Shown: one piece after another, positions 5,273-5,875 of the stretch
How the letters are laid out: the number at the start of each line of letters is the position of its first letter
Position numbering within the stretch: position 1 is the first letter of the stretch
DNA from: Pseudomonadota bacterium
GTDB taxonomy: Bacteria > Myxococcota_A > Polyangia > Polyangiales > Polyangiaceae
Reading direction: 5' to 3'
NCBI GenBank assembly: GCA_003242355.1
Contig: QGUH01000273.1
Location: 1-5,875, forward strand
Length of the DNA: 5,875 bases
The notes under the pieces: model-generated
What the model was told of the DNA's origin: nothing
Seen by the model: the letters and a program-made list of their open reading frames with translations, nothing else
Databases searched by the model: none
Position numbers and translations under genes: made by a program

Positions 5273-5875
5273 AGCTGCGCTGCGCCAGGAGCACCGTGCT
5301 CCCGGTAGTCCGGCGCGACTCGAGCGCGCGGTGCGCCGCGACGACCTCCGCGAGATCGAAGCGCTGACCAATACGAACGCGCAGCGTTCCGTCGCGCACG
5401 CGATCGAACACCTCTCGTGCCGAAGCGAGCAGCTCTTCGCGGGTCGCCACGTAGTCGAACACGACGGGGCGAGTGACGTACAGCGAGCCCTTCGTTGCCA
5501 ACAGTTGGAGATCGAGCGGCGCGGGCTGCCCGGAGGCGTTCCCGAAGAGCACCAGGGTGCCGCGCCGTTCGAGGCAGTCGAGCGAGCCGGCCAAGGTCGC
5601 CTTACCCACCGAGTCGTAGACGACGGGAACGCCGCGCCCCTGCGTGAGCTCGCGAACGCGCGCCACGAAGTCCTCCCGCGTGTACACGATGACGTCTCGA
5701 GCGCCATAGTCACGCACGAGCGCCGCCTTTTCATCCGACCCCACGGTCGCGATCACCGACGCGCCCAGATGCGCGAGCCACTGGCAGGCGAGAAGCCCGA
5801 ATCCACCCGCAGCGGCGTGCAGCAACACGCGCTGTCCGGGACGCACGGGATACACGCGCTCTCTTTTAAAAATCC
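5271..5875 (-). CDS. qor: NADPH:quinone oxidoreductase (zinc-independent MDR family), C-terminal part
   Basis: The frame ends with TGA at 5273-5271 and stays open to the window edge, giving about 201 codons. E. coli Qor has 327 residues, so the N-terminal GroES-like half lies outside. Counting from the GTG at 5855-5853, the Rossmann domain shows HAAAGGFGLLACQW (13-26, NADPH-binding AAGGxG loop), ATVGSDEKAALV, VVYDSVG (78-84), SLDCLERRGTLVLFGNASG (91-109), GSLYVTRP and REELLASAREVFD. The C-terminus ESRRTTGSTVLL is typical. This set of motifs marks the Qor class, which reduces quinones with NADPH by one-electron transfer in the cytosol and lacks the zinc ligands of alcohol dehydrogenases. The GTG at 5855 is not a credible true start, because the catalytic N-domain would be missing. 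The gene converges on the Gfo/Idh/MocA gene, with 34 bp between stops, and is therefore a separate transcription unit. The last 15 or so bases at the window edge are oddly AT-rich and fit the family less well. Confidence 0.9.
   Translation of the reverse strand, partial: IFKRERVYPVRPGQRVLLHAAAGGFGLLACQWLAHLGASVIATVGSDEKAALVRDYGARDVIVYTREDFVARVRELTQGRGVPVVYDSVGKATLAGSLDCLERRGTLVLFGNASGQPAPLDLQLLATKGSLYVTRPVVFDYVATREELLASAREVFDRVRDGTLRVRIGQRFDLAEVVAAHRALESRRTTGSTVLLAQRS

Noticed and set aside
5853..5855. GTG as genuine start of a short quinone reductase
   Set aside because: The frame continues upstream to the window edge and the family needs its N-terminal domain, so the gene is cut by the window and not naturally short.

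Overview
The window is GC-rich, with strong G/C bias at third codon positions. It carries a DUF1592/DUF1552 gene pair in which the DUF1592 lipoprotein has a long Gly/Asn/Pro/Thr linker. That combination points to Myxococcota, most plausibly a Polyangiales-type myxobacterium. Planctomycetes use related domain families, but a lipoprotein with a PGGGTNN-type linker looks more myxobacterial. The taxon is inferred from style only, since the window has no rRNA or other phylogenetic marker.

Layout. Bases 1-222 are the 3' end of an unidentified, probably extracytoplasmic protein. Its Thr/Pro tail runs into a degenerate tandem array at about 180-638, made of 38-bp units with two 40-bp variants. The unit lengths are not multiples of three and the gene's stop codon lies inside the repeat unit. 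Bases 639-933 are non-coding leader DNA, visibly less GC-rich from about 700 to 870. Three plus-strand genes follow with gaps of 30 and 25 bp and form a likely operon: a DUF1587/1595/1592/1588/1585 lipoprotein with a CXXCH motif (934-2898), a Tat-exported DUF1552 protein (2929-4245) and a Gfo/Idh/MocA-family oxidoreductase (4271-5236). A convergent minus-strand NADPH:quinone oxidoreductase gene (5271 to the window edge) closes the window. A near-perfect hairpin sits in the 34-bp gap between the two convergent stops.

How the parts may work together. The DUF1592 and DUF1552 proteins are both exported, one as a lipoprotein and the other by the twin-arginine route. They are a recurrent pair of unknown biochemical function, and the CXXCH motif hints at covalent heme and redox chemistry on the envelope side. 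The Gfo/Idh/MocA protein should be a cytoplasmic NAD(P)-dependent enzyme; a functional link to the pair is inferred only from spacing. The quinone oxidoreductase is transcribed separately.

The least explained element is the out-of-frame repeat array at 180-638. I see no transposase, CRISPR array, tRNA, rRNA, phage gene or defence gene.
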